64,000 bases of DNA, taken from assembly GCA_905182425.1 (NCBI GenBank), contig CAJJBP010000006.1, positions 61,142 to 125,141 on the forward strand. Reading direction: 5' to 3'. A program made the translations under genes and the position numbers. The stretch is from an uncultured Planktomarina sp. Its GTDB lineage: Bacteria > Pseudomonadota > Alphaproteobacteria > Rhodobacterales > Rhodobacteraceae. The notes below the pieces were generated by a model. It was not told where the DNA came from. It ran no database searches and saw nothing but the letters and a program-made list of their open reading frames with translations. Below, piece after piece: positions 1-8,154 of the stretch (position 1 is the stretch's first letter; each line of letters begins with the position of its first letter).

Positions 1-548
1 GCTTGAGGTAATGTCGCTAGGCCAGACAAAGTCACGGTTGTATCTTGTAGTCGGAGCCTTCCGTATTTGAGCATTGCAAGGCCGGCCAATCCACGCTCAA
101 CCACTGCAAGCCATGCGGTTGCAGGTGCACCGACGGCTAGCCGCAATTTAATATCACCTGAAACTGCATGCTTCGCTATTTCCTCAATTGCGAATGTAGT
201 CGGTGCTGATCCTGTGATGCGCAAACCGTCCTTGTCTTGGACCGCCTCAAAAATATACGGCGCCATCAAAGGTAGAACCTTCAAATTAGCAATTACTGTG
301 CGTCGACCGGGAACTGCGTTTAATTGTTGAATAATTTCAGACTTACGCTCCTCAGATTCGACAACCCCTGAAATTAAAATGTCACGACCAGAAACATCAA
401 CAGTCAAAGGATGTACCGAATCTGAAATACTAGCAGGCACTCCATGCATAATTTTTGCTTCTATGCGAACGGCTTGGTGTGTTGCCCCCCACCAGCCCAA
501 AGCAATTACAGCAATGCATAAACTTGAAATGATAAACTTCACGCGCAA
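1..548 (-). CDS. OmpA-family protein with BON-like repeats, 5' part only
   Basis: This frame is missing from the ORF track because it runs off the left edge with no stop. Read from the minus strand, it begins at a TTG (or a GTG two codons later) six bases after GGGAGA. A hydrophobic N-terminal anchor or signal (FIISSLCIAVIALGWWGA) comes first. BON-like segments follow (LTVDVSGRDILISGVV, then GLRITGSAPT), and then a segment of the type WLAVVERGLAGLAMLKYGRL. The order of anchor, BON-like repeats and the W..(A/V)...L..L segment matches the complete OmpA/BON protein at 44275-46143, so this is most likely its paralogue. The OmpA peptidoglycan-binding domain would lie outside the window. The start codon is uncertain; the coding call is firm. 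Confidence 0.8.
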   Translation of the reverse strand, partial: MRVKFIISSLCIAVIALGWWGATHQAVRIEAKIMHGVPASISDSVHPLTVDVSGRDILISGVVESEERKSEIIQQLNAVPGRRTVIANLKVLPLMAPYIFEAVQDKDGLRITGSAPTTFAIEEIAKHAVSGDIKLRLAVGAPATAWLAVVERGLAGLAMLKYGRLRLQDTTVTLSGLATLPQ

Positions 549-649
549 GCAAGGTCTCCCAAAAATCAGGTTAACAGGACAACAGAACTATTCGTTATGC
601 AAGGCAAGGGGGAACACAAAAAATACCTCATCCCTCATGTTTTCAAAAT

Positions 650-1510
650 TTAAATCGCTGTTTTGAGGCTCTCTTCAAGATAAATCTCACGCAAGCGTAA
701 CGAAACTGACCCCGGTGCACCGGAACCAATCACGACGCCGTCAATTTCTACTACGGGCATTACAAATGCTGACGCCGACGTGAAAAAAGCTTCATCGGCA
801 TCCTGAACTTCCAAAACAGTAAACGCGCGCTCCTCAACTTCCATTTGTGCCTCTTTGGCAAAACGTAAAACTGCTGCGCGCGTAATTCCATGCAGAATAT
901 TATTCGACAACTGGCGCGTAATAATTTTCCCGTTTTTAACGATGTAAGCGTTATTCGATGTGCCTTCAGTTACCGCCCCGTTTTCTACCATCCAAGCATC
1001 ATCACAGCCAGCGGCTTTTGCCATCATTTTACCCATTGAAGGATACAAAAGCTGAACTGTCTTGATATCTCGGCGACCCCAACGCTGATCCTCAATTGAA
1101 ATGACTTTTATACCTACTTTTGCCATTGGGCTATCCGCCAAACCGGGTTTATTCTGCGTAAACAAAACAATTGTTGGCGGCGTGTCTTCACTTGGGTATG
1201 CAAAATCACGATCAGAGGCGGCGCCGCGTGTGATCTGCAGATAGACTAGACCTTCCTCAATATCATTTGCGCGCACCAACTCACGGTGTACCGCCAACAA
1301 ATCATCCATTTCAATTGGGCTACGCATGTCTAGCTCGGTCAACGACCGGGCCAGGCGCGTGGCATGGCTAGCAAAATCAATCAGCTTCCCATCCAGAACA
1401 GAAGTCACCTCATAGACGCCATCAGCAAATAGAAACCCTCTGTCAAAGATTGAGACAGTTGCTTCATTTTCTGGCAAAAAAGACCCATTTACATAAACTA
1501 TGCGTGTCAT
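650..1510 (-). CDS. dat: D-amino-acid aminotransferase (class IV PLP)
   Basis: Fold-type IV aminotransferase of 286 aa, normal for D-alanine aminotransferases. It would interconvert D-amino acids and 2-oxo acids (typically D-Ala/D-Glu with pyruvate/2-oxoglutarate) in the cytosol. K150 in DIKTVQLL aligns with the PLP Schiff-base lysine, and E182 in VTEGTSNN with the residue that contacts the pyridine nitrogen. I chose the start MTRIVYVNG rather than the upstream ATG in the ORF track because the upstream 17 residues lie inside dgcA and family members begin here. Only 4 nt separate it from the dgcA stop, so it is the last gene of a dgcN-dgcA-dat operon. Branched-chain or 4-amino-4-deoxychorismate enzymes share this fold; context favours D-amino acids. 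Confidence 0.85.
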   Translation of the reverse strand: MTRIVYVNGSFLPENEATVSIFDRGFLFADGVYEVTSVLDGKLIDFASHATRLARSLTELDMRSPIEMDDLLAVHRELVRANDIEEGLVYLQITRGAASDRDFAYPSEDTPPTIVLFTQNKPGLADSPMAKVGIKVISIEDQRWGRRDIKTVQLLYPSMGKMMAKAAGCDDAWMVENGAVTEGTSNNAYIVKNGKIITRQLSNNILHGITRAAVLRFAKEAQMEVEERAFTVLEVQDADEAFFTSASAFVMPVVEIDGVVIGSGAPGSVSLRLREIYLEESLKTAI

Positions 1511-1514
1511 TCTA

Positions 1515-2477
1515 TTATCCCCACAAGGCTGCGACGGGTGGATGCACGCCGTCTTCATCAAATTTCAAAGCTTCCATACGATCTTCGGCCAAGAGCAAAG
1601 GTCCATCAAGGTCCGTAAATGCCGCACCTTGCGCCACCAAAGTAGCTGGCGCCATTGCCAAAGAACTACCCACCATACAGCCAACCATTATTCCAAAACC
1701 CGCTGCTTGCGCGGCCTCTTTCAAAGCTAATGCCTCAGTCAATCCACCAGTTTTGTCCAATTTAATATTGGCAAAATCATATTTGTCTTGCATTGCCGCA
1801 AGGGATTTTCTGTCATGACAACTTTCATCAGCACATGTTGGCAAAACTCGCTCTAAGCCTAACAAGGCATCGTCGTCAGATGATGGCAAAGGTTGTTCGA
1901 CCAGCTCAACCCCTAAACGCACTAAGTGAGGGGCCAAGTCTAAATAAACTGCAGCACTCCAACCCTCGTTCGCATCAACAATGATGCGTGACAAAGGGGC
2001 ACCACGACGTACAGCTTCCAATCGCGGCATATCATCAGTCGTACCCAGTTTAATCTTAAGCAGTGGACGAAATGCGTTTTTTGCAGCCTGTGCTTCCATC
2101 ATTTCAGGGGTACCAAGAGACAATGTATAAGCGGTAATCTCCGGCTTTAACGGCCCAAGACCTGCTAAATCTGAAACCCGAACCCCAGCCGTTTTAGCCT
2201 CTAAATCCCAAAATGCACAATCCAGGGCATTTCGTGCGGCACCAGCAGGCAAAGCTTCAAATAGCTCTGGACGGCTACGCGCATCTACACCTTCAATTTC
2301 CGAGGCAACACTTTCTAGTGTTTCGCCATAGCGGGCATAAGGAACACATTCACCCCACCCTACGCGGCCATCCCTTTCAACGCGCACAGTTAAAACTTGC
2401 GCTTCCGTACGAGAGCCACGAGAAATAGTAAAAACCTGCGCCAATTGAAATGTATCGAATTGAACTGAAATATGCAT
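1515..2477 (-). CDS. dgcA: N-acetyl-D-glutamate racemase (DgcA) / dipeptide epimerase family
   Basis: Enolase-superfamily protein of 320 aa, muconate-lactonizing subgroup. The KxK motif is at 141-143 (LLKIKLG), the metal ligands at D168 (DAN), E194 (VEQP) and D217 (ADES), and the opposite-face lysine in KLDKTGG (239-245). All catalytic positions are present. By sequence alone it would be called an L-Ala-D/L-Glu epimerase. Sitting directly downstream of DUF1611 dgcN, it better fits the DgcN/DgcA route for D-glutamate described in marine bacteria, where it racemises N-acetyl-D-glutamate to the L form. It has a good ribosome binding site (AAAGGAG) before the ATG. The assignment to DgcA over dipeptide epimerase rests on context. 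Confidence 0.82.
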   Translation of the reverse strand: MHISVQFDTFQLAQVFTISRGSRTEAQVLTVRVERDGRVGWGECVPYARYGETLESVASEIEGVDARSRPELFEALPAGAARNALDCAFWDLEAKTAGVRVSDLAGLGPLKPEITAYTLSLGTPEMMEAQAAKNAFRPLLKIKLGTTDDMPRLEAVRRGAPLSRIIVDANEGWSAAVYLDLAPHLVRLGVELVEQPLPSSDDDALLGLERVLPTCADESCHDRKSLAAMQDKYDFANIKLDKTGGLTEALALKEAAQAAGFGIMVGCMVGSSLAMAPATLVAQGAAFTDLDGPLLLAEDRMEALKFDEDGVHPPVAALWG

Positions 2478-2594
2478 GTATGCTCCTTTGCTTCTTCTGC
2501 CCGAAATACATTCGCCGAATAAGCTGCTTCAGCAGACCGCAAAGCAGTCAGGTGAAGTTAATGTAACGCGGCGCATCGTGCGCCAACCAATTTC

Positions 2595-3596
2595 TTAAAT
2601 AGCGGCCAAAGCATCAACCAAACGCCCGGCCCCAATTCGGATTGGGTCGACCGTCGGAAGACCCATTCTGTCTTCAACTTTAGTTAAATAAGCAACCGCT
2701 GCATCATGTGACATGTGCTGGGTATTTACTGATATTCCCACAACTTGACAGGCAGGGTTTCCAACACGGGCCAGCGCCAACGCTGTGTCGCGTAAAGTCT
2801 CGAGTGACGGCTGCTGATACTCTGGCAATCCGCGCATATGCGCCCGAGTTGGTTCGTGACCCAGGATCAAAGCGTCTGGTTGTCCTCCGTGTACCAAAGC
2901 CAGGGTCACACCGGAGTAGGACACATGAAATAGACTGCCTTGACCTTCTATATGATCCCAATGGTCTTCGTCATTGCTAGGGGTAAGATATTCAACAGAT
3001 CCCGCCATAAAATCAGCAATAACTGCATCTAATGGCACACCGCCACCTGTGATTAGAATTCCAGTCTGCCCCGTCGCACGGAATGTGGACTTCATTCCGC
3101 GTTTATTCATTTCGGTGTCCATGGCCATGGCAGTATACATTTTACCAACAGAGCAATCTGTTCCAACAGTCAAGCACCGTTTGCCAGTGCGTTTTTTGCC
3201 ATTAGCAATTGGATATTCAACGGATGGCACTCGAACGTCGTGCAATGTGCAAAAGTTTGCCGCTGCGATCTCGGCCAAATCCGCTTCATCGCGCAGAAGG
3301 TTATGCAATCCTGAAGCAAGGTCATAGCCCATGCCCAAAGCTTCTTTCAGGACCACTTTCCAGGCGTCAGAAATGATTCCACCCCGGTTTGCAACACCTA
3401 TAACCAAAGTTTTGGCACCAGCCGCTTTTGCTTCTGACAATGTCATCTCTACTATGCCCAAATCCGCACCACATCCGTCCATACGGAGTTGTGCTACAGC
3501 ATTTTCTGGGCGCCAGTCTTTGATGCCGATCGCAACTTTAGCTGCAAGCTGATCTGGCGCATCGCCAAGGAACAAAAGGTAAGGGGTTTTGATCAT
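2595..3596 (-). CDS. dgcN: D-glutamate N-acetyltransferase DgcN (DUF1611)
   Basis: DUF1611 family protein of 333 aa with the hallmark nucleotide-binding-like loop GTDCSVGK (145-152) followed by KMYTAMAM. A Rossmann-like N-terminal part contains LVIGVANRGG. The family is annotated as DgcN, which N-acetylates D-glutamate before DgcA racemises it. It is the first gene of dgcN-dgcA-dat on the minus strand, 117 nt ahead of dgcA. The ATG at 3596 is preceded by GAGGAG at good spacing. A 7-bp inverted repeat lies about 30 nt upstream of the start and could be an operator. The family is sure; the substrate is inferred from the gene pairing. Confidence 0.85.
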   Translation of the reverse strand: MIKTPYLLFLGDAPDQLAAKVAIGIKDWRPENAVAQLRMDGCGADLGIVEMTLSEAKAAGAKTLVIGVANRGGIISDAWKVVLKEALGMGYDLASGLHNLLRDEADLAEIAAANFCTLHDVRVPSVEYPIANGKKRTGKRCLTVGTDCSVGKMYTAMAMDTEMNKRGMKSTFRATGQTGILITGGGVPLDAVIADFMAGSVEYLTPSNDEDHWDHIEGQGSLFHVSYSGVTLALVHGGQPDALILGHEPTRAHMRGLPEYQQPSLETLRDTALALARVGNPACQVVGISVNTQHMSHDAAVAYLTKVEDRMGLPTVDPIRIGAGRLVDALAAI

Positions 3597-3626
3597 GACT
3601 GTCTCCTCAGTTAGATCTGGTCAACT

Positions 3627-3647
3627 TACTTCTACTTCGGAGAAGTA
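3627..3647. promoter_or_regulatory. inverted repeat upstream of dgcN
   Basis: TACTTCT and AGAAGTA form perfect 7-bp arms around ACTTCGG, 31 nt upstream of the dgcN start. A T-rich stretch (CGTTTTTCT) follows on the plus strand, and then about 110 bp of very A+T-rich DNA before the mcl1 promoter region. The site could be an operator for a regulator of the D-glutamate genes or a 5'-UTR hairpin. Only the symmetry is seen; the role is inferred. Confidence 0.35.
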
Positions 3648-3884
3648 TTACCCGTTTTTCTAAAAAATTTCGGAACAAAAGTTAAATAAATTTCAATAAA
3701 TTAAATATTTTCGAATTAAATTCCAAAAAAAATTTGGCTTTTAAAGGTTTAGTCTATTTTTTTATCTATGAGTCGTAAGATCTTCAAAGAAACAATAGAC
3801 TATAATAAATGTTCTTGCGGCCACTAGCGCAGGATTATACTTAAACAGCATGCAAATTTGAAACTTCATTACTCAAGGAATAAC

Positions 3885-4844
3885 ATGTCTTTTCGATTAC
3901 AGCCAACCGCACCGCCTCATCCCAATCGTTGCCAGCTTTTTGGCCCAGGGTCTCGTATTGAGTTATTTGAAAAAATGGCTACCAGCGCCGCGGACGTCAT
4001 AAACCTGGATCTTGAAGACAGTGTTGCGCCATCAGACAAAGATCAAGCCCGAAAAAATGTGATTTCGGCAACCCATAATGTGGGTTGGGGTACAAAAACT
4101 CTCTCAGTGCGGATTAACGGGTTGGATACGCCTTATTGGTATCGTGACGTCGTAGATCTTTTGGAACAAAGTAGTGAGCGGCTTGACCAAATCATGATTC
4201 CAAAAGTTGGCTGCGCCGCCGACGTCTATGCTGTCGACGCTTTGGTTACAGCTATTGAAACGGCTAAAAACCGCGACAAACGCATTAATTTTGAAATCAT
4301 CATTGAAAGTGCAGCAGGCATATCCAATGTTGAAGAAATTGCAGGTAGTTCACCACGCCTCACTGCTATGTCATTGGGTGCTGCAGATTTTGCGGCCAGT
4401 ATGGGCATGCAAACAACAGGTATCGGTGGCACGCAGGAAAACTATTATATGCAGCATGGCAGCACGCAATATTGGTCAGATCCATGGCATTGGGCACAAG
4501 CAGCTATTGTAGCAGCGTGCCGCACGCACGGAGTACTTCCTGTCGATGGGCCTTTTGGCGACTTCAGCGATGATGCTGGATTTATTGCTCAATCGCGCCG
4601 TTCAGCTACTTTGGGCATGGTTGGAAAATGGGCCATTCACCCAAAGCAAATCAGGTTAGCAAACGAAGTTTTTACCCCTTCACAAGCCGCTGTAGATGAA
4701 GCAAGGGATATTCTTGCTGCAATGGCGCAAGCCAAACAAAACGGCGAAGGTGCAACAGTTTTTAAAGGACGACTGGTCGATATTGCATCGATAAAACAGG
4801 CCGAAGTCATTGTGCGTCAATTTGAACTTATCAACGGAGCTTAA
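3885..4844 (+). CDS. mcl1: L-malyl-CoA / beta-methylmalyl-CoA lyase
   Basis: CitE-like HpcH/HpaI aldolase of 319 aa. It cleaves malyl-CoA or beta-methylmalyl-CoA to glyoxylate plus acetyl- or propionyl-CoA, a step of the ethylmalonyl-CoA pathway and glyoxylate metabolism. Numbered from MSFRLQP, R76 (SVRIN), E141 (IIIES) and D168 (GAADF) fall at the positions known for the Rhodobacter sphaeroides Mcl1 CoA- and Mg-binding residues. I therefore prefer the ATG at 3885 over the ORF-track start nine codons upstream; AAGGA lies five bases before it. A perfect TATAAT at about 3809-3814 may be its -10 box, but no good -35 is visible. accA follows on the same strand. Confidence 0.93.
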   Translation: MSFRLQPTAPPHPNRCQLFGPGSRIELFEKMATSAADVINLDLEDSVAPSDKDQARKNVISATHNVGWGTKTLSVRINGLDTPYWYRDVVDLLEQSSERLDQIMIPKVGCAADVYAVDALVTAIETAKNRDKRINFEIIIESAAGISNVEEIAGSSPRLTAMSLGAADFAASMGMQTTGIGGTQENYYMQHGSTQYWSDPWHWAQAAIVAACRTHGVLPVDGPFGDFSDDAGFIAQSRRSATLGMVGKWAIHPKQIRLANEVFTPSQAAVDEARDILAAMAQAKQNGEGATVFKGRLVDIASIKQAEVIVRQFELINGA

Positions 4845-4869
4845 TTAAAGCGGCTTAATCTAAAAAAAG

Positions 4870-4922
4870 TGAAGCAATCCCAGCTGGTGCGCAGAAATGT
4901 TGCACTTCATGTTCGCTGGGGT
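4870..4922 (+). promoter_or_regulatory. possible structured leader upstream of accA
   Basis: The 113-nt gap between mcl1 and accA can fold. ATCCCAGC (4877-4884) pairs with GCTGGGGT (4915-4922), with one G-U pair. Nested inside, GTGC (4887-4890) pairs with GCAC (4902-4905). A competing pairing TGAAG/CTTCA (about 4870-4909) would exclude the outer stem, an attenuator-like arrangement. No known riboswitch is recognised. The pairings are seen; the function is inferred. Confidence 0.3.
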
Positions 4923-4957
4923 CATATAGGCAGCAAGAGAACTTCTTTAGGCCAATT

Positions 4958-5920
4958 ATGACAAATTATCTTGAATTTGAACGTCCACTTGCTGAAATAG
5001 AAGGGAAAGCAGAAGAATTACGCGCAATGGCGCGTGATAATAACGAGATGGATATTGAGGCTGAGGCAGCAGCACTTGATAAAAAAGCATCTAGCATGCT
5101 GTTAGACCTTTACTCAACACTCACACCTTGGCGGAAGTGCCAAGTAGCTCGTCACCCGGACCGTCCACACTGCAAAGACTACATAAAAGCATTATTTCAA
5201 GAATATACGCCTCTGGCAGGAGATAGGAACTTCGCAGATGACCACTCAATTATGGGCGGATTGGCTCGTCTGGAAGGACGCCCCGTTGTCATTATCGGTC
5301 ACGAAAAAGGTAGCGATACGAAGTCAAGAATTGCTAGGAATTTTGGAATGGCACGTCCAGAAGGCTACCGTAAAGCTATACGCCTTATGGACTTGGCAAA
5401 TCGGTTTGGCTTACCAGTAATCTCTCTGGTGGATACTCCCGGCGCCTACCCAGGAAAAGGTGCAGAAGAGCGAGGCCAATCTGAGGCGATAGCGCGCTCA
5501 ACAGAAAAATGCCTACAACTAAAAGTCCCATTGATTTCTGTCATCATTGGTGAGGGCGGCTCCGGTGGCGCCGTTGCATTCGCGACAGCAAACAAATTGG
5601 TGATGCTAGAGCACTCAATATATTCCGTCATCAGCCCTGAAGGCTGCGCCTCGATTCTATGGAAAGACACTGAAAAGATGCGAGAAGCGGCCGAAGCGCT
5701 GCGCTTGACAGCGCAAGATTTGCTCAAACTGGGGGTTTGCGATCAAATTATCACAGAGCCAACCGGCGGCGCGCACCGTGACCGGGATACAGCGATGTAT
5801 GAAGTTGGTATAACAATCGGCGGATTGCTCGACAAACTTGGTCAATCAAGTCCCGAAAAACTCATGCAAGACCGTCGCCAAAAGTTTCTTAATATGGGAA
5901 AAAAAAGTCTCACAGCCTAG
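4958..5920 (+). CDS. accA: acetyl-CoA carboxylase carboxyltransferase subunit alpha
   Basis: AccA of 320 aa, the usual length. With AccD it transfers the carboxyl group from carboxybiotin to acetyl-CoA, making malonyl-CoA for fatty acid synthesis. The N-terminal helical segment ([17 protein letters not shown]) leads into the crotonase-like carboxyltransferase fold with DTPGAYPG (about 159-166) and the oxyanion loop GEGGSGGA (198-205). The region RPHCKDYI is typical of AccA. No RBS better than AGAGAAC is visible. The partner genes accB, accC and accD are not in this window, which is normal in this group. Confidence 0.96.
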   Translation: MTNYLEFERPLAEIEGKAEELRAMARDNNEMDIEAEAAALDKKASSMLLDLYSTLTPWRKCQVARHPDRPHCKDYIKALFQEYTPLAGDRNFADDHSIMGGLARLEGRPVVIIGHEKGSDTKSRIARNFGMARPEGYRKAIRLMDLANRFGLPVISLVDTPGAYPGKGAEERGQSEAIARSTEKCLQLKVPLISVIIGEGGSGGAVAFATANKLVMLEHSIYSVISPEGCASILWKDTEKMREAAEALRLTAQDLLKLGVCDQIITEPTGGAHRDRDTAMYEVGITIGGLLDKLGQSSPEKLMQDRRQKFLNMGKKSLTA

Positions 5921-6025
5921 CCTGTCTTACCACATCGCTTTGTCTGTACGCGCTCGCAAACTTTAGTTTTAGGCAGCGGGGACAAGCTGTAAAATATCTT
6001 TGTTTATATCCATACAAGAATTCCC

Positions 6026-6754
6026 CTAGGTTTTGAAATTCACTTCCTCAAGCAAAGCTGTTGATCGCTCTTCTATGCGAGCCTCTAATATCTTCATAAA
6101 GTCAGGTATCGATTTACCCTTTTTAATCGGCTCTAAAAACTCAACTACCGCGGTTCCTTGTTTACGAAGAACCGCGCGCTTTGGCCAAAATGCACCAATA
6201 TTGAGCGCGACAGGCACGCAATCCTGATCCAATTCTTTGTACAGGACTCCCGAGCCTTTTTTGAAGGGCATCACTTTGCCGATTGGCACCCGTGTTCCTT
6301 GTGGGTAGATGACCAATTGTCCGGGTAAATCAGTGCCAGACGAAACGTCATTCAACATTTTTCTTATAGCAAGTGCACGCTTCCCACGGTTTACTGGAAT
6401 GCAGCCCATCCGTGATGCATATTGCCCAACTATTGGCATAAATAGGATCTGTTGTTTCATCACAAACTTCGACCGTGGAAGGCTATCAAAAATAACAAGG
6501 ATGTCAAAAAATGACTGGTGTTTTGCTGCTACTAGAACGCTAGCGTTTGGGATGTCCCCTCGGACATCAACTTTCAAGCCAATTATCCAGCGTGCAGACC
6601 AAACCACATAGCGACAGTAGCATTTTGCCCCAAGACGCGCTCCCTCTGAACTCAAAATCATAGGAACCAAAAAGACAATTGCGACCACAAACATGGCTAC
6701 ATACATCTGTATATTAAACAAAAGTGAGCGAAGCCATTGGATAGCAATTTTCAT
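6026..6754 (-). CDS. plsC: 1-acyl-sn-glycerol-3-phosphate acyltransferase
   Basis: Membrane-bound acyltransferase of 242 aa that makes phosphatidic acid from lysophosphatidic acid. A hydrophobic N-terminal helix (about 15-36) anchors it. The HX4D catalytic motif is HQSFFD (79-84), and the substrate motif PQGTR is at 151-155. GGGGAT precedes the ATG, and a TATAAT reads on the minus strand at 6775-6770. It is convergent with accA. In related genomes I recall plsC sitting beside ftsEX, which is not seen here (inference). PlsY, the preceding enzyme of the pathway, is encoded at 39.8 kb. Confidence 0.92.
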   Translation of the reverse strand: MKIAIQWLRSLLFNIQMYVAMFVVAIVFLVPMILSSEGARLGAKCYCRYVVWSARWIIGLKVDVRGDIPNASVLVAAKHQSFFDILVIFDSLPRSKFVMKQQILFMPIVGQYASRMGCIPVNRGKRALAIRKMLNDVSSGTDLPGQLVIYPQGTRVPIGKVMPFKKGSGVLYKELDQDCVPVALNIGAFWPKRAVLRKQGTAVVEFLEPIKKGKSIPDFMKILEARIEERSTALLEEVNFKT

Positions 6755-7134
6755 TTTAATCCCCTTTTAATTATAGCATGCTTGGTGGGCTGATTTAAAA
6801 TAGTAAGCACAACAGCCTATTTAACCGCTGGCAAAGCAACTTTCATTTATTACTACTTTACACCCCTCACATGGTTCTTAAAACAACGAAACACAAATAG
6901 CCGTAAAAATTATTATAAATAATGGATAACCGCATTGTACCTGTTTGCTTAGCGACATTTTCTCAAAAATACATATCACCAATCGCTACTATCGCTCCAA
7001 TTTCTGTTTCAGTGTCAAAGAACAACATTATTCCAAACGTCAACGATTGAACATTTTTATACTTTTCGAGCAGAAACAAAATTGGTATGATGAGTATGGT
7101 TTAATTGATTGTAACCAAAGGATTCGATGCAACT
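6755..7134. other. A+T-rich divergent intergenic region, no gene seen
   Basis: About 380 bp between plsC (minus) and the zinc-ribbon gene (plus). It is A+T-rich, with no convincing coding frame on either strand. The ORF 6945-7160 is a shadow that runs into the next gene. The region should hold both divergent promoters; a TATAAT for plsC at 6770-6775 (minus) is the only element I can point to. Confidence 0.6.
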
Positions 7135-7896
7135 GTGAAACTGATTTGCCCAAATTGTGATGCACTTTTTTCAGTGCAAGCCGAAGTTCTACCCGCCGTA
7201 GGTCAAGACGTTCGGTGTTCCAATTGCCAACATGTTTGGTTTTTTGGCAAGCAGGATATGGCTCCAGTGCCACGCACAATTGATCCCGAAGTAAAACTTA
7301 TCCTTCAGCAGGAAGCTGAGCATTCAGCAGCACAGCGCAAATCCAAAATAATAGATTCACGAGGCAAGCCAGCATCCAATTACAAAAAACTTGGTGAAAG
7401 AAAAAGTAAGAAAGCAGATCCAACGCCAACTACAAAGGAGGTATCCCAAACTAAAAAGCGAAAAAGACCTGGAAAACTAGCTATAGAAACAGGAGTTGTA
7501 AAAGCTTTAAATGTAGGTGGTATCGCAGCAAACGGGCAACCTCCCAAAAATAAGATCAAGAATAGTCAGTTTGAAGATCTAGCAGTCGAAAAAAATCAGA
7601 GCCCCGATGAAGTGAAGCCATTAACTACACGTCAAAAAATAAGTATTTTGGCCTGGTTAGCGTTAGGCTTAATGACCACGCCCTATTTGTTCTCCAGAAC
7701 CCTTACTGAAACGTTTCCACAATTTTCAGATCTGATAAATTTACATGTTGAATGGGTCAATGGTCAACTGAATTGGACAAAAACAGCGTTGCACCCTTTG
7801 ATCACGTGGGTGGATGGTCAAGTACGTTGGATAAAAATAACGCTGCAGCCCTTGGCAGATGCTGCGCATCGATTCAGTAACCCACCGCAAAAATAA
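7135..7896 (+). CDS. zinc-ribbon (MJ0042-type) single-pass membrane protein
   Basis: Protein of 253 aa from the GTG at 7135 (VKLICPNCDALF). The ORF track starts at an upstream TTG, but family members begin almost at the CPNC. The zinc ribbon uses CPNC and CSNC with the typical spacing (about residues 5-32). A long Lys-rich, low-complexity linker follows (about 60-165), then one transmembrane helix (ISILAWLALGLMTTPYLF) and a C-terminal tail. The tail contains an 18-residue tandem repeat (see the separate entry). Function is unknown. The family is common in alphaproteobacteria, often near ftsE (my recollection). The start choice is uncertain by ten codons. Confidence 0.8.
   Translation: MKLICPNCDALFSVQAEVLPAVGQDVRCSNCQHVWFFGKQDMAPVPRTIDPEVKLILQQEAEHSAAQRKSKIIDSRGKPASNYKKLGERKSKKADPTPTTKEVSQTKKRKRPGKLAIETGVVKALNVGGIAANGQPPKNKIKNSQFEDLAVEKNQSPDEVKPLTTRQKISILAWLALGLMTTPYLFSRTLTETFPQFSDLINLHVEWVNGQLNWTKTALHPLITWVDGQVRWIKITLQPLADAAHRFSNPPQK
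7750..7857 (+). repeat. 54-bp in-frame tandem duplication in zinc-ribbon gene
   Basis: Two adjacent 54-bp units encode EWVNGQLNWTKTALHPLI and TWVDGQVRWIKITLQPLA. Ten of the 18 residues are identical, and most of the other pairs are conservative. The DNA copies have diverged, so the duplication is not recent. It extends the extracytoplasmic or membrane-proximal tail of the protein. Confidence 0.75.
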
Positions 7897-7911
7897 CTTA
7901 AAAAATTTTAA

Positions 7912-8154
7912 TGCCCTGCGTAAATATTCATTCCTTTGTTTCGACCGCCCTTAGCCAACAGAACACTAACTTACTTCGTCAATTATATTTTAAGATCGTT
8001 TACGCGGCTCCTTTATAGATAACACTTCTTGACCCGCAACAATCTGTCGGTGACTATTAGTATCTAGACAAAGTGGATCGCGGTTGGATCTACCCTGAGC
8101 ATTACACACTGCACGCTGATCATTCGGCGTGGCTAGATCAAAGCCATTCAGGAA
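7912..8154 (-). pseudogene. relic of the C-terminus of a TIGR02302/DUF4175-like gene
   Basis: The 240 bp between lysA and the zinc-ribbon gene reads, in one minus-strand frame, as FLNGFDLATPNDQRA, SNRDPLCLDTNS, EVLSIKEPRKRS*, NIIDEVS*CSVG* and GRSKQRNEYLRRALKFF. There are three in-frame stops (at 7990, 7966 and 7951). Ignoring the stops, this resembles the tail of TIGR02302/DUF4175 proteins, with a DPLGR-like motif, a ..P.ERKRA..IL.ELR stretch and a final ..YL.RLL. From memory, that gene lies directly downstream of lysA in Rhodobacterales. About 80 codons of a roughly 850-codon gene remain, so most of it has been deleted. There is no start codon. The family match is from memory and should be checked. 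Confidence 0.5.

Noticed and set aside
3800-3830. TATAAT as an mcl1 promoter -10 box
   Set aside because: The hexamer is perfect, but no -35 resembling TTGACA is found at 16-18 bp; mentioned only within the mcl1 entry.
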